DNA from: an uncultured Anaerotignum sp.
Lineage (GTDB): Bacteria; Bacillota; Clostridia; Lachnospirales; Anaerotignaceae
Assembly: GCA_910578425.1 (NCBI GenBank)
Contig: CAJTQX010000009.1
Coordinates: 9,371 to 73,370, forward strand
Length of the DNA stretch: 64,000 nucleotides
Direction of reading: 5' to 3'
Shown: in pieces, positions 51,750 through 61,017 of the stretch
Layout: each line of letters starts with the position of its first letter
How positions within the stretch are numbered: position 1 is the stretch's first letter
The notes under the pieces: generated by a model
Databases searched by the model: none
What the model saw: the letters and a program-made list of their open reading frames with translations, nothing else
What the model was told of the DNA's origin: nothing
Position numbers and translations under genes: made by a program

Positions 51750-53915
51750 ATGGAAGAAATAACACTGATGAAAGAACGAAAAAAACGAATACTGGCTTAT
51801 ATGGAAAGCGAAGAATACCGCCCAATGAAGCGCAAGGAGCTGCGGACGATGCTTTCCGTACCAGCCGAAGACAAAGAAAAATTTGACACACTGCTGGACG
51901 AACTTCTTGCGGAGGGGCATATTTTCGAAACAAAAAAAGGCAGAATTGCGGCAGCAAAAGAGCTGCAAATGGCTACCGGCACATTCAGCGGCCACAATCG
52001 TGGCTTTGGTTTTGTCACGCCCGATGAAGGTGGCGAGGACATTTTTATCCCCGCAAGCGAAACAAACGGCGCGATGCAGAAAGACCGCGTACTTTTCAAG
52101 GTCCTCCATAAAGCAGAGCCTGGAAAAAAGGCAGATGGCGTGGTCATACGCGTGCTGGAACGCGGCACAACGCACATCGTTGGCATTTATGAGGAAAGCC
52201 GTCGGCATGGGCGCAGCTTCGGCTTTGTGACAGCGGATGACAAAAAAATATCGCGCGATATTTTTATCCCCAAAGAAAGCAGCGCAGGCGCAGTCACAGG
52301 GCATAAAGTTGTTGCGGAAATCACAGATTACGGCGAGGACAGGCGCAACCCCGAAGGACGCGTTGTAGAAATATTGGGGCATATCAACGACCCCGGCGTG
52401 GATATCCTTTCCGTTATCCGCCAGCATGACCTTGCGGTAGAATTTTCCGATGAGATATACCGCGAAATCGAGCATACAGAAGCAGATCCATCGCCGGAAG
52501 ATCTGGCAAACCGAGAGGATTTGCGGGGCATACTCACCATCACCATCGACGGAGAGGACGCGAAAGATTTGGATGATGCCGTTTCCCTCAAGCGGCTGGA
52601 AAACGGCAGCTTTCTGCTTGGCGTGCATATCGCGGACGTTTCGCATTATGTGCGCGAACGAACGGAGCTGGACAGAGAGGCTTATGCGCGCGGCACAAGC
52701 GTTTACCTTGTGGACAGGGTCATTCCCATGCTGCCGCACAAGCTGAGCAACGGCATCTGCTCCCTGAACCCGCACGCGGACAGGCTGACGCTGAGCTGCA
52801 TCATGGAGATTGACAAAAAAGGCAATGTCACCGGACACAGGGTTGTGGAATCCGTCATTCATTCCGATTACCGTATGACATACAGCGCAGTCCGCGAAAT
52901 ATTGGAAGAAGGAACGCCCGCGCTTATGGAGGAATATGCGGAGATTCTCCCAATGCTTCGGGATATGGACGAACTGCGGCAGATATTGGGCGAAAAACGC
53001 AAGCGGCGCGGCGCAGTCAATTTTGATCTGCCGGAATCCAAAATCATACTGGACAAGGATGGGCACCCGACCGACATCCGCCCCTACGAACGCAGCATTT
53101 CCACCAACATGATCGAGGAATTTATGCTGGTCTGCAATGAAACCATTGCAGAGGATTTCTTTTGGCAGGAAATCCCCTTCCTGTTCCGCAGCCATACAGA
53201 GCCGGACGAAGAAAAGCTGGAAAAAATGGAGCAGTTCCTGCGCGGCTTTGGCTACCACCTGCGCAAAAAGGACGGAGAAATCCACCCCCGCGAAATCCAA
53301 AAGGTTTTGCAGGCAGCGGAAGGCACAGACGAGGAACGCATCATCACTCGCATGGCACTGCGGAGCATGATGCAGGCGCGCTATACCGCGGAAAATACCG
53401 GACATTTCGGGCTGGCCGCAAAGTATTACTGCCATTTCACATCGCCCATACGCCGCTACCCCGACCTGGAGATCCATCGTCTGATTAAAAAGACGCTGCA
53501 CGGCGAAATGGATGAAAAAAATGCGGCGGCGTACAACGCAAAAATGCCGGATATCGCAAAGCACTGCTCCCAGCGGGAACGCATTGCTGATGAAGCTGAA
53601 CGCGATACAGACGCTTTGAAAAAAGTGGAATATATGGAGGATAAAATCGGGAATGTGTATGAGGGTATTGTTTCCGGCGTAACAGGCTGGGGGCTGTATG
53701 TGGAGCTGCCCAATACCATTGAGGGCATGGTTCCTCTGGCACAGATGGACGATGATTACTACGAATTTGACGAGAAAAATATGCTTGTGTTCGGCAGACG
53801 GACAAAAAAAATCTACCGTCTTGGCGATCGCGTACTTGTCACAGTGGCAAAAGTTGACCGTATGATGGGGACGATTGACTTCATTTTTGAGGAGGATTTC
53901 GCGCCGCTGGATTAA
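51750..53915 (+). CDS. rnr: Ribonuclease R
   Basis: A 721-residue 3'-to-5' exoribonuclease. N-terminal winged helix (about 1-65), two cold-shock domains (about 68-210, GTFSGHNRGFGFVTPDEG; HGRSFGFVTADDKKISRDIFIP), the RNB catalytic domain with TIDGEDAKDLDDAVSL (about 268-283, catalytic Asp cluster) and HFTSPIRRYPDLEIHR, and a C-terminal S1 domain (about 630-712). Degrades structured RNA. AAGGAG lies about 11 bases upstream of the ATG. smpB, a common neighbour, is not seen. Confidence 0.96.
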   Translation: MEEITLMKERKKRILAYMESEEYRPMKRKELRTMLSVPAEDKEKFDTLLDELLAEGHIFETKKGRIAAAKELQMATGTFSGHNRGFGFVTPDEGGEDIFIPASETNGAMQKDRVLFKVLHKAEPGKKADGVVIRVLERGTTHIVGIYEESRRHGRSFGFVTADDKKISRDIFIPKESSAGAVTGHKVVAEITDYGEDRRNPEGRVVEILGHINDPGVDILSVIRQHDLAVEFSDEIYREIEHTEADPSPEDLANREDLRGILTITIDGEDAKDLDDAVSLKRLENGSFLLGVHIADVSHYVRERTELDREAYARGTSVYLVDRVIPMLPHKLSNGICSLNPHADRLTLSCIMEIDKKGNVTGHRVVESVIHSDYRMTYSAVREILEEGTPALMEEYAEILPMLRDMDELRQILGEKRKRRGAVNFDLPESKIILDKDGHPTDIRPYERSISTNMIEEFMLVCNETIAEDFFWQEIPFLFRSHTEPDEEKLEKMEQFLRGFGYHLRKKDGEIHPREIQKVLQAAEGTDEERIITRMALRSMMQARYTAENTGHFGLAAKYYCHFTSPIRRYPDLEIHRLIKKTLHGEMDEKNAAAYNAKMPDIAKHCSQRERIADEAERDTDALKKVEYMEDKIGNVYEGIVSGVTGWGLYVELPNTIEGMVPLAQMDDDYYEFDEKNMLVFGRRTKKIYRLGDRVLVTVAKVDRMMGTIDFIFEEDFAPLD

Positions 53916-54029
53916 CAGGCACAGCGGCGGAAGCAGACAGAATACTGTATCCTGTTTAACTTTTCTGTAATCCTCCTTGCCGTTGTCGGATTGGAACGCG
54001 CCGCTCTGATTGGCTGAAGCATCACAAAA

Positions 54030-54055
54030 GGGCAGAACCAAATACGGTTCTGCCC
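54030..54055 (-). terminator. Terminator for the gene at 54118
   Basis: GGGCAGAACC (54030-54039) and GGTTCTGCCC (54046-54055) pair fully; a T-run follows on the minus strand only. Confidence 0.8.
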
Positions 54056-54117
54056 GAAAAGCAAAGCCTCATACAACTGTTAAAGATAAACCAAGTCACA
54101 TGATTTATCCTGCAAAT

Positions 54118-54594
54118 TCAGCAATCCCAATCCGCTTTTGATAAACCTAATAAAGTTTTGTATCTTCTGATGCGCTCCTGTCTCTGCGCCCTCTGTTCAT
54201 TTTGGGTGAACATTTTATTTTCTGTACGATTCCTTTCAATAACTGTCCATCCCGTTTTTTCAATGATGTTGATTTGCACATCGAAACTCCAATTACTTAC
54301 GGCGTATTCAGAGTCATAGATTTCCCCCGGCTCTTCTTCCGCATTTACAATGATTACATTTCCATCACCAGGGTAGATGGAGTAATCCAGTCCAATCGCT
54401 ATAATCCCACTGACTGCCCCTAATTCCGGATGGCTTATCTTTACTATTTCCGCCCTGATTTCATGGTCATAATTTTCCGCTGACAGTCCATTCGTGAAAT
54501 AACTGCAATCCTTTGTCAGGTAAAAGAAATCCATATCCCCAACCACAACAGACTGGTCTAACTCATACCAATATGGTTCCCATTTTACAATCAT
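54118..54594 (-). CDS. Unidentified protein of 158 residues
   Basis: Starts at the ATG at 54594, which has AAGGAG upstream. The first half has aromatic and acidic stretches (KWEPYWYELDQSVVVGDMDFFYL), the middle is GIIAIGLDYSIYPGDGNVIIV, and the C-terminal quarter is basic and helical (QNEQRAQRQERIRRYKTLLGL). No signal peptide or membrane segment. I do not recognise a family. It starts 35 bp after the S-component-like gene ends, so the two may be cotranscribed. Confidence 0.7.
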   Translation of the reverse strand: MIVKWEPYWYELDQSVVVGDMDFFYLTKDCSYFTNGLSAENYDHEIRAEIVKISHPELGAVSGIIAIGLDYSIYPGDGNVIIVNAEEEPGEIYDSEYAVSNWSFDVQINIIEKTGWTVIERNRTENKMFTQNEQRAQRQERIRRYKTLLGLSKADWDC

Positions 54595-54628
54595 TGCCCG
54601 TTCTCCTTTAGAAGTTCCGATTTGCGGT

Positions 54629-55141
54629 TTATCTGTCAACCACGTTCTGCACCCTTCCATAAACAATAAAAGCAATCACGCCGCCAGCCGCCGCCGTAAT
54701 AAACTGTGTCACAGAAAATGTTGTTTTCACCACAAGCTGCATCGGCTCAGGCACGCCTGCGCCAAAAAACGGAAGCATAACATACCATACCAGCAGCCAA
54801 AGCACAACAGCTTTCAGCACTGCCCCAGCTGCAAGCCAAAACGGCAGCTGTTTTTTCCGCCCTGCCGATGCGCAGAGGGAAAGCACTGTATTCCCTGCCA
54901 TTACCGTAGGAATCATCAGCGGAATCATCTGCATGATCGGCGTTGCGCCCATCAGGTACGCCACAAGCGGCGTTACGACTGCCAGGAAAACACTGCTCCC
55001 CGTACCAACCAGTAACGCTGCCATAATCAGGAATGTGTTTACCGCCGTCCCCGTCAAATAAACTGAAATACCTTTCATACTCTGAAATACAATGCAAAGT
55101 GCAAGAAGCACCGCTGTAGTTACAATTTTTTTTGTTTTCAT
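54629..55141 (-). CDS. ECF transporter S-component-like membrane protein
   Basis: A 170-residue protein with about five to six hydrophobic helices. Its size, an N-terminal basic start, and the VFLAVVTPLVAYLMGATPIMQMIPLMIPTVMAG region fit substrate-binding S components of energy-coupling factor vitamin transporters. The ecfA1-ecfA2-ecfT genes 6.5-8.5 kb away could energise it as a group II module. The substrate cannot be read. GGAGGG precedes the ATG at 55141. Confidence 0.8.
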   Translation of the reverse strand: MKTKKIVTTAVLLALCIVFQSMKGISVYLTGTAVNTFLIMAALLVGTGSSVFLAVVTPLVAYLMGATPIMQMIPLMIPTVMAGNTVLSLCASAGRKKQLPFWLAAGAVLKAVVLWLLVWYVMLPFFGAGVPEPMQLVVKTTFSVTQFITAAAGGVIAFIVYGRVQNVVDR

Positions 55142-55168
55142 GTTGCCCTCCATTCTTCACCTAAAATA

Positions 55169-55206
55169 CAAAAGGTCGCCGGAAACTGCTTTCCAGCGGC
55201 CTTTCC
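55169..55206 (-). terminator. Terminator after the hydrogenase-family gene
   Basis: AAAGGTCGCCGGAAA (55171-55185) pairs, with few mismatches, with TTTCCAGCGGCCTTT (55190-55204). On the minus strand the stem is followed by a T-run. Confidence 0.8.
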
Positions 55207-55215
55207 ATACTAAAA

Positions 55216-56790
55216 TCATTCTTTGTTCTCAGCTTTTGCTGTTTTTTTCCTTGTAGTCTTTGCCTTTGGCTTTTCCGGCTTCTCGGGTTCCTTCTCCGCC
55301 GCTGGTTTCTCCGGCTGTTCCTTCGCATAAATACGCTCCATTTCAACATTACCTATGTTGTAGCCGCGTATGCCCTCCGCCGGATTATCCGTCACTGCCT
55401 CCCGCCCGAAGCTGTTGATCTGCTCGATGCCCTTCATGTCATGCGAAATAGACGCCGCGCCGCCGGTACAACCGTATCTGCACGCCATGCCCTCAATGAA
55501 GTTCGCATCCAGCCTGCCAAAGGAAGCCATTTTCATCGCTTTGATACATTCCTCAATGCCATTGCAGCGAATCGGCTTGATTTCCGTTTCTACGCCTTCC
55601 AGCTTCGCCACACGGCAGACGCTTTCCGCAACGCCGCCAGTACGGGCAAAAATACGCCCAAAGGAAGAAGGTTCACCAGCCTTATATTCCTCAAAAGTAT
55701 CCAGTTCCATTTCACGCGCGTCAAAAACTGCGCGCAGTTCTTCAAACGTCAGCACATAATCCACAGAGTCCTTGAGGTCTTCTTGTCTGATTTCCACTTT
55801 TTTCGCAGTGCAGGGGCCAATAAAAATGATTTTCGCTTTTTTATCCTTTTCCCGAATCGCACGCGCAATGGCAACCATCGGCGATACTACTGTAGAAACA
55901 TGATCCATATATTCCGGATAATTCTTATTGACATAATCCACAAACGCCGGGCAGCAGGAAGATGTTTTCCAGCCCTTCTCCCCGACAGTTTCTGCAAATT
56001 CCTTTGTTTCCGCAAGCGAAACCATATCCGCGCCGATTGCCGCCTCTACAACGTCATAGAAGCCCAGCTCTTTAATCGCCGCAAAAACCTGCCCCGTTTT
56101 AACGCCGGGGAACTGACTCGAAACCGCAGGCGCGACAACCGCATAAACATGATAACTCGTATTGTTCCACGAATTGCGCAGAAGTGTCAGCACATCAATG
56201 ACAAACGATTTATCGACAATCGCGCCGAACGGGCACTGGTAAATACATGCGCCGCAGGAAATACATTTATCGTGGTCAATGACCGCTTTTCTGTCTTCAT
56301 CTATCTTTACCGCCCCAACAGAGCAGGCGCGGATGCATGGACGCATAACCTCACTGATGGCATTAAACGGACAGACCTGTTTGCAGCGTCCGCACTCAAT
56401 GCACAATTCCTGATTGATGTATGACCGGTGGTTGACAATCGTGATTGCGTTCCTCGGACAGACCTCCTTACACTTATGTCCCAAACAGCCGCGGCAGGCT
56501 TCTGTTACAACAAAACGGTCAATCGGACATTCATCACACGCGGAATCCAGTACATTGATGATACGGTCATCCTTGGAGGGTTCCAATACCAACTGCACTC
56601 TGTCCTCAATGATATGGCGTTCCTTATAGATGCAGCAGCGAAACATCGCCTTCGGCCCCGGAATGATTGCCTCGGCAATATCCCGCACAGAATCCATGTT
56701 ATGCTCCAGTTTGCCCTGAAAAAAGCGTACTGCAACCTCCTTATTCACCAGATACTTAATGTACTGTACATTGCTTTCAAAATTACTCAT
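55216..56790 (-). CDS. [FeFe]-hydrogenase family protein (group B-like) with 4Fe-4S domains
   Basis: A 524-residue protein. The N-terminal half (about 80-195) carries CDECP, CRGCLGHKCKEVCP, CIECGRCKQVCP and CISCGACIYQCP, several [4Fe-4S] sites. The catalytic half has TSCCPAF (L1), FIGPCTAKKVE (L2) and EGMACRYGCTGG (L3), keeping the cysteines that hold the H-cluster although the usual CxGGC reads CRYGC. This is like group B [FeFe] hydrogenases, whose roles are little tested. A low-complexity tail rich in K, E and P (about 490-524) is odd. H-cluster maturation genes hydEFG are not in the window. Confidence 0.88.
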   Translation of the reverse strand: MSNFESNVQYIKYLVNKEVAVRFFQGKLEHNMDSVRDIAEAIIPGPKAMFRCCIYKERHIIEDRVQLVLEPSKDDRIINVLDSACDECPIDRFVVTEACRGCLGHKCKEVCPRNAITIVNHRSYINQELCIECGRCKQVCPFNAISEVMRPCIRACSVGAVKIDEDRKAVIDHDKCISCGACIYQCPFGAIVDKSFVIDVLTLLRNSWNNTSYHVYAVVAPAVSSQFPGVKTGQVFAAIKELGFYDVVEAAIGADMVSLAETKEFAETVGEKGWKTSSCCPAFVDYVNKNYPEYMDHVSTVVSPMVAIARAIREKDKKAKIIFIGPCTAKKVEIRQEDLKDSVDYVLTFEELRAVFDAREMELDTFEEYKAGEPSSFGRIFARTGGVAESVCRVAKLEGVETEIKPIRCNGIEECIKAMKMASFGRLDANFIEGMACRYGCTGGAASISHDMKGIEQINSFGREAVTDNPAEGIRGYNIGNVEMERIYAKEQPEKPAAEKEPEKPEKPKAKTTRKKTAKAENKE

Positions 56791-56920
56791 TTTTCTCCCA
56801 ACTCCCCATTTTTGTCCCTAAATAATTTTACCGCTATAACGAAATTCTTTCCGCGCGCCCACCCTGCACGCGAAGATGTGCGTTATAACATACAATCTTT
56901 TCATGGTTCTCCATAGCCCC

Positions 56921-56949
56921 ATTCTAGCATAGATTTCATTCGCATGCAA
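56921..56949 (-). promoter_or_regulatory. Promoter of the hydrogenase-family gene
   Basis: On the minus strand, TTGCAT (56944-56949), 17-bp spacer, TAGAAT (56921-56926). It gives a leader of about 125 nt. Confidence 0.65.
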
Positions 56950-57077
56950 TCAAATTTCCACAGAATACGTCAGAAATGTTTACAAAATTGCCCGATTCCT
57001 TCCCTGCGTTTTTTTATCACTTTTTCTGATTCCTATTCTGTATATTTTTACCAGTTTTTTCTGCTGCCATATGAAAA

Positions 57078-58430
57078 TCATGCCTTGCCATGCTTTTTCA
57101 AACGTATATACAATCCTGCCGCCGCAATCAGCGAAACAAAATCCACAATCGGCTGCACCCACATACAGCCAAAAAGCGGCAAAGCCCTGTCCAGAAGAAA
57201 CAGCAGAGGCAAATCAAGCACTCCTTTGCGCAGTATGGAAATAGCTAAAGCCTCGCGCGTTCTGCCCATCGCCTGAAACTGCACTATCATAGGATAGCAG
57301 ATTGCCATAAACGGCATTGCTGTCACCATCCGCCGTAAAAACGCACTGCTGTACTCTATTGTAAGCGCGTCTGCAATAAACAGCCTTGAAAGCAGCGGAG
57401 CAAACAACTCATATGATACCAAACAAAACAGCGAAAAACACAACGATACAGATGTACCAAGGGCAAACGCCTTTCTGCGCCGCTCTTTGTTCCCTGCCGT
57501 ATCGTTATATGCCAGCAGGGGCAGAAGCCCGTTTGCCACGCCAATGGAAAAATACAGCGGCAGCTGATCCAGCTTTTTTACAATTCCCAATGCCGCAGTC
57601 GCCTCTGTCGCGTATTTTGCCACAAACGCAGACTGCGCGCCAATCGCCGCCACCGTCAGCGCATATTGCAGTGCAGAAGGCATACCCATTGCCAAAAGCG
57701 GTTTGGCATGTTCCTTTGCCTGCCATAGATATACAGGATCAATGGTAATGACCGAGGTTTTCCGTTTCCGCCATATCATGAAAATAAAGTAGCCCGTTGA
57801 AAGCAGATTGGACAATGCCGTCGCCATACCAGCGCCAGCCGCGCCAAACCCAAGAAACACAGGCAGTATAAAAAACGGATCTAAAATCGTATTCAGTATA
57901 CCGCCAGCGGAAATACCGAAGGATGCCTCCCCCGCATGCCCTTCCGCACGCAGCAGGTTTGCCAGCAGAGAATTTAATATCACAAAAGGTCCACCCAGCA
58001 CAATGACCCAAAGTGCATAGCCATACGCCATTGGAAATGTTTCCTCCGTTGCACCGCAAAGCGTAAGCACCGGACGCGCCAGACAAAAAAACAGGAGCGC
58101 GAAAAGCATTGCCGCACCAAGCCCCAGCCAGAATGCCGCCGATGAAATCTCCCTTGCGTCCTCCTCCTTCTTTTTCCCAAGCCGTTGGGCAATCAGGCTT
58201 GCACCGCCTACGCCAAACAGATTGGAAACCGCCGTCAGCATCACAAACGATGGATAAACAAGCGCAATCGCCGCACTTTGCCGCGGTTCATTCAAAAGTC
58301 CCACAAAATACGTATCTGCAAGACTGTAAATCAGCGTAACCATCTGACTTACGACAGACGGCACAATTTGCCTGCGCACAGCCTGCCCCACTGGCAGCTT
58401 TTCAAAAACCTCCGCCCCTGCCCGTTCCAT
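57078..58430 (-). CDS. MATE family efflux transporter
   Basis: A 450-residue multidrug/toxin exporter with about 12 membrane helices. Typical features are LIYSLADTYFVGLLNEPRQSAAIALVYPS (about 33-61), GVGGASLIAQRLGKKKEEDA (about 73-92), and a second-half PSALQYALTVAAIGAQSAFVAKY. It uses a Na+ or H+ gradient; the substrate is unknown. It is divergent from the XRE-cupin regulator, which could control it. Confidence 0.92.
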   Translation of the reverse strand: MERAGAEVFEKLPVGQAVRRQIVPSVVSQMVTLIYSLADTYFVGLLNEPRQSAAIALVYPSFVMLTAVSNLFGVGGASLIAQRLGKKKEEDAREISSAAFWLGLGAAMLFALLFFCLARPVLTLCGATEETFPMAYGYALWVIVLGGPFVILNSLLANLLRAEGHAGEASFGISAGGILNTILDPFFILPVFLGFGAAGAGMATALSNLLSTGYFIFMIWRKRKTSVITIDPVYLWQAKEHAKPLLAMGMPSALQYALTVAAIGAQSAFVAKYATEATAALGIVKKLDQLPLYFSIGVANGLLPLLAYNDTAGNKERRRKAFALGTSVSLCFSLFCLVSYELFAPLLSRLFIADALTIEYSSAFLRRMVTAMPFMAICYPMIVQFQAMGRTREALAISILRKGVLDLPLLFLLDRALPLFGCMWVQPIVDFVSLIAAAGLYIRLKKHGKA

Positions 58431-58661
58431 TCTGACATCCTCTCTTTCCGAATCTGCAAGATCATATCATAGTATTTTCAGCATAGCATAAAAATACCCA
58501 AACGTCACGTCCTTGCGCGGTTTTTCCATCTCTCTGCCATTTCCATTCATTTCTTGAACAGATGCATGGAAAAACAAAAAAAGTTGTAGGTTTATCTGCA
58601 AAAATATGATATGATAATAGAAAATGTTTGTAAAAATATAACAAAGAAAGGAGTCGGGCAA

Positions 58662-59219
58662 GTGGTAGGTGAAAAAATAAAAGCGATAAGAATGGAAAAG
58701 GGAATCACAGCTAAAGATCTGGCTGAAAAATCTGATGTTACCCCGGGCTATATATCTCAAATTGAACGGAATCTCATCAGTCCCTCCCTGTCTGTGCTGA
58801 TGCGCATTGCGGAGGCTTTGTCGATTCCATTGGTTTCCCTGTTTTCTCAGGAAGAACAGGAAGAGGTGACCGTTATACCCAAAGACAACCGCACACGGAT
58901 ACAATTCGCGGATATCAATATGGAATATCAGTTCGTTACGCCATACAGCCGGAAAAAAAATACTTGCACGCAGATGGAAATGCTCTGCTTCCGACTGGGG
59001 CCAAAAAGCTGGGGCAGTACCATTGTACAGTACCATGAAGAGGCAGGCGAATGTACGCTTGTGCTGAAAGGCACGCTGGAATATCATATTGGCGGTACTG
59101 TTTATACCCTTCATGAGGGCGACAGCATTTATGTTCCGCCTAAAACCTACCACCAGCTTTATAACCCTTCGGATGAAGATGTTGAGGCTGTTGCCTCCAT
59201 CTCGCCCGCATTATATTAA
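58662..59219 (+). CDS. XRE-family regulator with C-terminal cupin domain
   Basis: A 185-residue protein. HTH (about 4-58): GEKIKAIRMEKGITAKDLAEKSDVTPGYISQIERNLISPSLSVLMRIAEAL. Cupin (about 110-182): GECTLVLKGTLEYHIGGTVYTLHEGDSIYVPPKTYHQLYN. The start appears to be GTG at 58662, with AAAGGAG eight bases upstream; an in-frame ATG 17 codons earlier has no such site. Such regulators often sense a small metabolite and control a neighbour; the divergent MATE gene is the obvious candidate. Confidence 0.9.
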   Translation: MVGEKIKAIRMEKGITAKDLAEKSDVTPGYISQIERNLISPSLSVLMRIAEALSIPLVSLFSQEEQEEVTVIPKDNRTRIQFADINMEYQFVTPYSRKKNTCTQMEMLCFRLGPKSWGSTIVQYHEEAGECTLVLKGTLEYHIGGTVYTLHEGDSIYVPPKTYHQLYNPSDEDVEAVASISPALY

Positions 59220-59222
59220 GCA

Positions 59223-59354
59223 AAAAAGGATTCCCCTTTAAGCGGCTGCAAAAGAAATTTTTCTAAATTGAAAATCTCTCTGAAAACCTCAATTTTCAGT
59301 CATTTCAAAAATGAATTTTTCTTATGGCAACGCCCGGAAAGGCGAATCCTTTTA
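59223..59354. repeat. Long hairpin (about 130 nt) between convergent genes
   Basis: AAAAAAGGATTCCCCTTT at the left pairs with AAAGGCGAATCCTTTT at the right. AT-rich blocks inside also pair (AAGAAATTTTT with AATTTTTCTT). It works as a likely two-way terminator for the XRE-cupin (+) and M29 (-) genes. Its size and paired ends could also mean a small MITE-like insertion. Confidence 0.75.
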
Positions 59355-59356
59355 AT

Positions 59357-60475
59357 TTATCCTAATACTTCTTCCTTAAATTTTCCATTTTCGTAAAACA
59401 GTTCCCCGTCCGCATAAATCCTGCCCTCGCGGGTCATATCGTTTATCATGTCCCAATGGATCGCTGACTCATTTTTACCGCCAGCCTCCTTGAACGCCTC
59501 ACCAATCGCCATATGCATGGAACCGCCGATCTTTTCGTCAAACAATATATTTTTTGTATGCCGTGTGATGCCGTAATTCGTACCAATGGCAACCTCCCCG
59601 AAGCGGCGGGAGCCTTCGTCTGTATCAATATAGGAAAGCAGGATTTCCTGTTTTTCCTTATTTTTGCAGACTGCTTCTGTAATTCTGCCCGCTTCCACAG
59701 TCAGCCGTACTTCTTCAAATTCATTCCCGTTCATGATAGCTGGATAGGAAAATGTAATTACGCCGTCTATGCCGTCCTCCACAGGGGAAGTGAATATTTC
59801 GCCGTCCGGAAAATTATCCTGCCCGCAGCAGTTAACCCATTTCCGCCCTGCGACAGTTACGCGAATATCCGTATCCCTGGAAAGGATATGCAGTTCCTTT
59901 TTTCCATCCAGATACCGTACCCACTTTTCCTGCCATGCTGCCAGCTCTTCCCATTTCGCAACAGGGTCTTTCTCATAAAGATAACCGGCCGCATAGACAA
60001 AGTCCTCATATTCCTCCAGACTCATGCCTGCATTCTGCGCATCGCCGTTCGTCGGGAACTGCGTACCGCACCAGCGCAGTTCTCCGCTGCCCATGCGTTC
60101 GGAATAAATCTTCCTGTTTTCACGATTCGCAAGCCGCCGCTGTTTTAGTCGGTCTCCATCAATGGACTGCATGACTTTAATGTTCTCACTGCCCCATGCG
60201 CTGAGCCAGACGTCGCTTTTCGCACACGCCCCGAAACGAATATTTTCCCGCGCATACTGCTCCTGTGTACCGTTGCGCAAAAGCTCCGCATCCACCTCTG
60301 GCATATCTACATAGTATTCCACCAACGCGCCTTTTTTCACAGCCGCCCGCGCTACCGCTTTAATAAAAGGCAACGCGCCTTCTTCAGCGGAAATGGCAAC
60401 TTTATCACCCTTTTTCACTTTCGCAGAATAGCTCACCAGCACCTCAGCCAGTTTTTCCAGCCGTTCGTCTTTCAT
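59357..60475 (-). CDS. M29-family aminopeptidase
   Basis: A 372-residue metallo-aminopeptidase of the AmpS/PepS type. Metal-ligand regions are FPDGEIFTSPVEDGIDG (about 223-239), FGEVAIGTNYGITRHTKNILFDEKIGGSMHMAIGEAF (about 292-328), and ESAIHWDMI (about 338-346). It releases N-terminal residues in the cytoplasm. The start is 16 bp after the isochorismatase-fold gene. Confidence 0.92.
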   Translation of the reverse strand: MKDERLEKLAEVLVSYSAKVKKGDKVAISAEEGALPFIKAVARAAVKKGALVEYYVDMPEVDAELLRNGTQEQYARENIRFGACAKSDVWLSAWGSENIKVMQSIDGDRLKQRRLANRENRKIYSERMGSGELRWCGTQFPTNGDAQNAGMSLEEYEDFVYAAGYLYEKDPVAKWEELAAWQEKWVRYLDGKKELHILSRDTDIRVTVAGRKWVNCCGQDNFPDGEIFTSPVEDGIDGVITFSYPAIMNGNEFEEVRLTVEAGRITEAVCKNKEKQEILLSYIDTDEGSRRFGEVAIGTNYGITRHTKNILFDEKIGGSMHMAIGEAFKEAGGKNESAIHWDMINDMTREGRIYADGELFYENGKFKEEVLG

Positions 60476-60491
60476 GCCTCTGTACCGCCTT

Positions 60492-61016
60492 TCATCGGAT
60501 CTCTACCTGACACATCTGCATGACCTGCAAAGCCGCATTGTGTGTTTCCGGCGTTACGCCCGCACAGCAAGCCGCGTCTACAACTACATTGACCTCCGGC
60601 AGACGCGCTTTCAAAAGAATCGCGTTGGAAACAACACAGATATCCGTACAAATCCCTATCATTTCAATCTCCATATCCTCCTGCCCTGCCGCTTCTGCCG
60701 CAAGCATATCCGCCAGCTCCGGCGAGCCGAAAGAAGGCTTGTTCATAATTACCGCGCCCGCCAAAGCCTTTTCTACCCTTTCATTCAATTCCCAACCCTT
60801 TGTTCCTTCTACACAATGGACAACAGGCAGTTTTTTTCCTTCCATAGTTTCCAGGTAGTTTTTCTGATGGGTGTCTCTTGTGGCATAAATGCAATCCGCA
60901 GGATATTCCCCAATTTTCGTGATTACATTGTCCACAATCGCCTCCGCTTCCTTTGTCCCCAGCGCGCCATCAATAAAGTCATTTTGCATGTCAATTACAA
61001 CAAGTATTTTTTTCAT
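60492..61016 (-). CDS. Isochorismatase-fold cysteine hydrolase (nicotinamidase-like)
   Basis: A 174-residue cysteine hydrolase. Catalytic triad region: DMQNDFIDGALGT (Asp9), a conserved Lys in the RDTHQKNYLE-to-KPSFGS region, and the nucleophile in VVDAACCAGVTPETHNAALQVM. A cis-peptide-like EMIGICTDICVVSNA supports the nicotinamidase/ureidoacrylate group. It may deamidate nicotinamide in NAD salvage; other amides are possible. The ribosome site GGAAGGGAG lies inside the gene remnant just upstream. Confidence 0.88.
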   Translation of the reverse strand: MKKILVVIDMQNDFIDGALGTKEAEAIVDNVITKIGEYPADCIYATRDTHQKNYLETMEGKKLPVVHCVEGTKGWELNERVEKALAGAVIMNKPSFGSPELADMLAAEAAGQEDMEIEMIGICTDICVVSNAILLKARLPEVNVVVDAACCAGVTPETHNAALQVMQMCQVEIR

Positions 61017-61017
61017 C

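Noticed and set aside
51723..54041. A 772-codon open frame on the minus strand
   Set aside because: It is the exact antisense of rnr, whose domains are clear. The antisense product is rich in Cys, His and Phe with no domain, as expected for a shadow.
54118..54594. SUKH or other immunity protein
   Set aside because: Length and acidic-aromatic start are suggestive, but no SUKH motif is present and no toxin gene is near.
55441..56424. A 327-codon open frame on the plus strand
   Set aside because: Antisense of the hydrogenase-family gene; no ribosome site and no recognisable domain.
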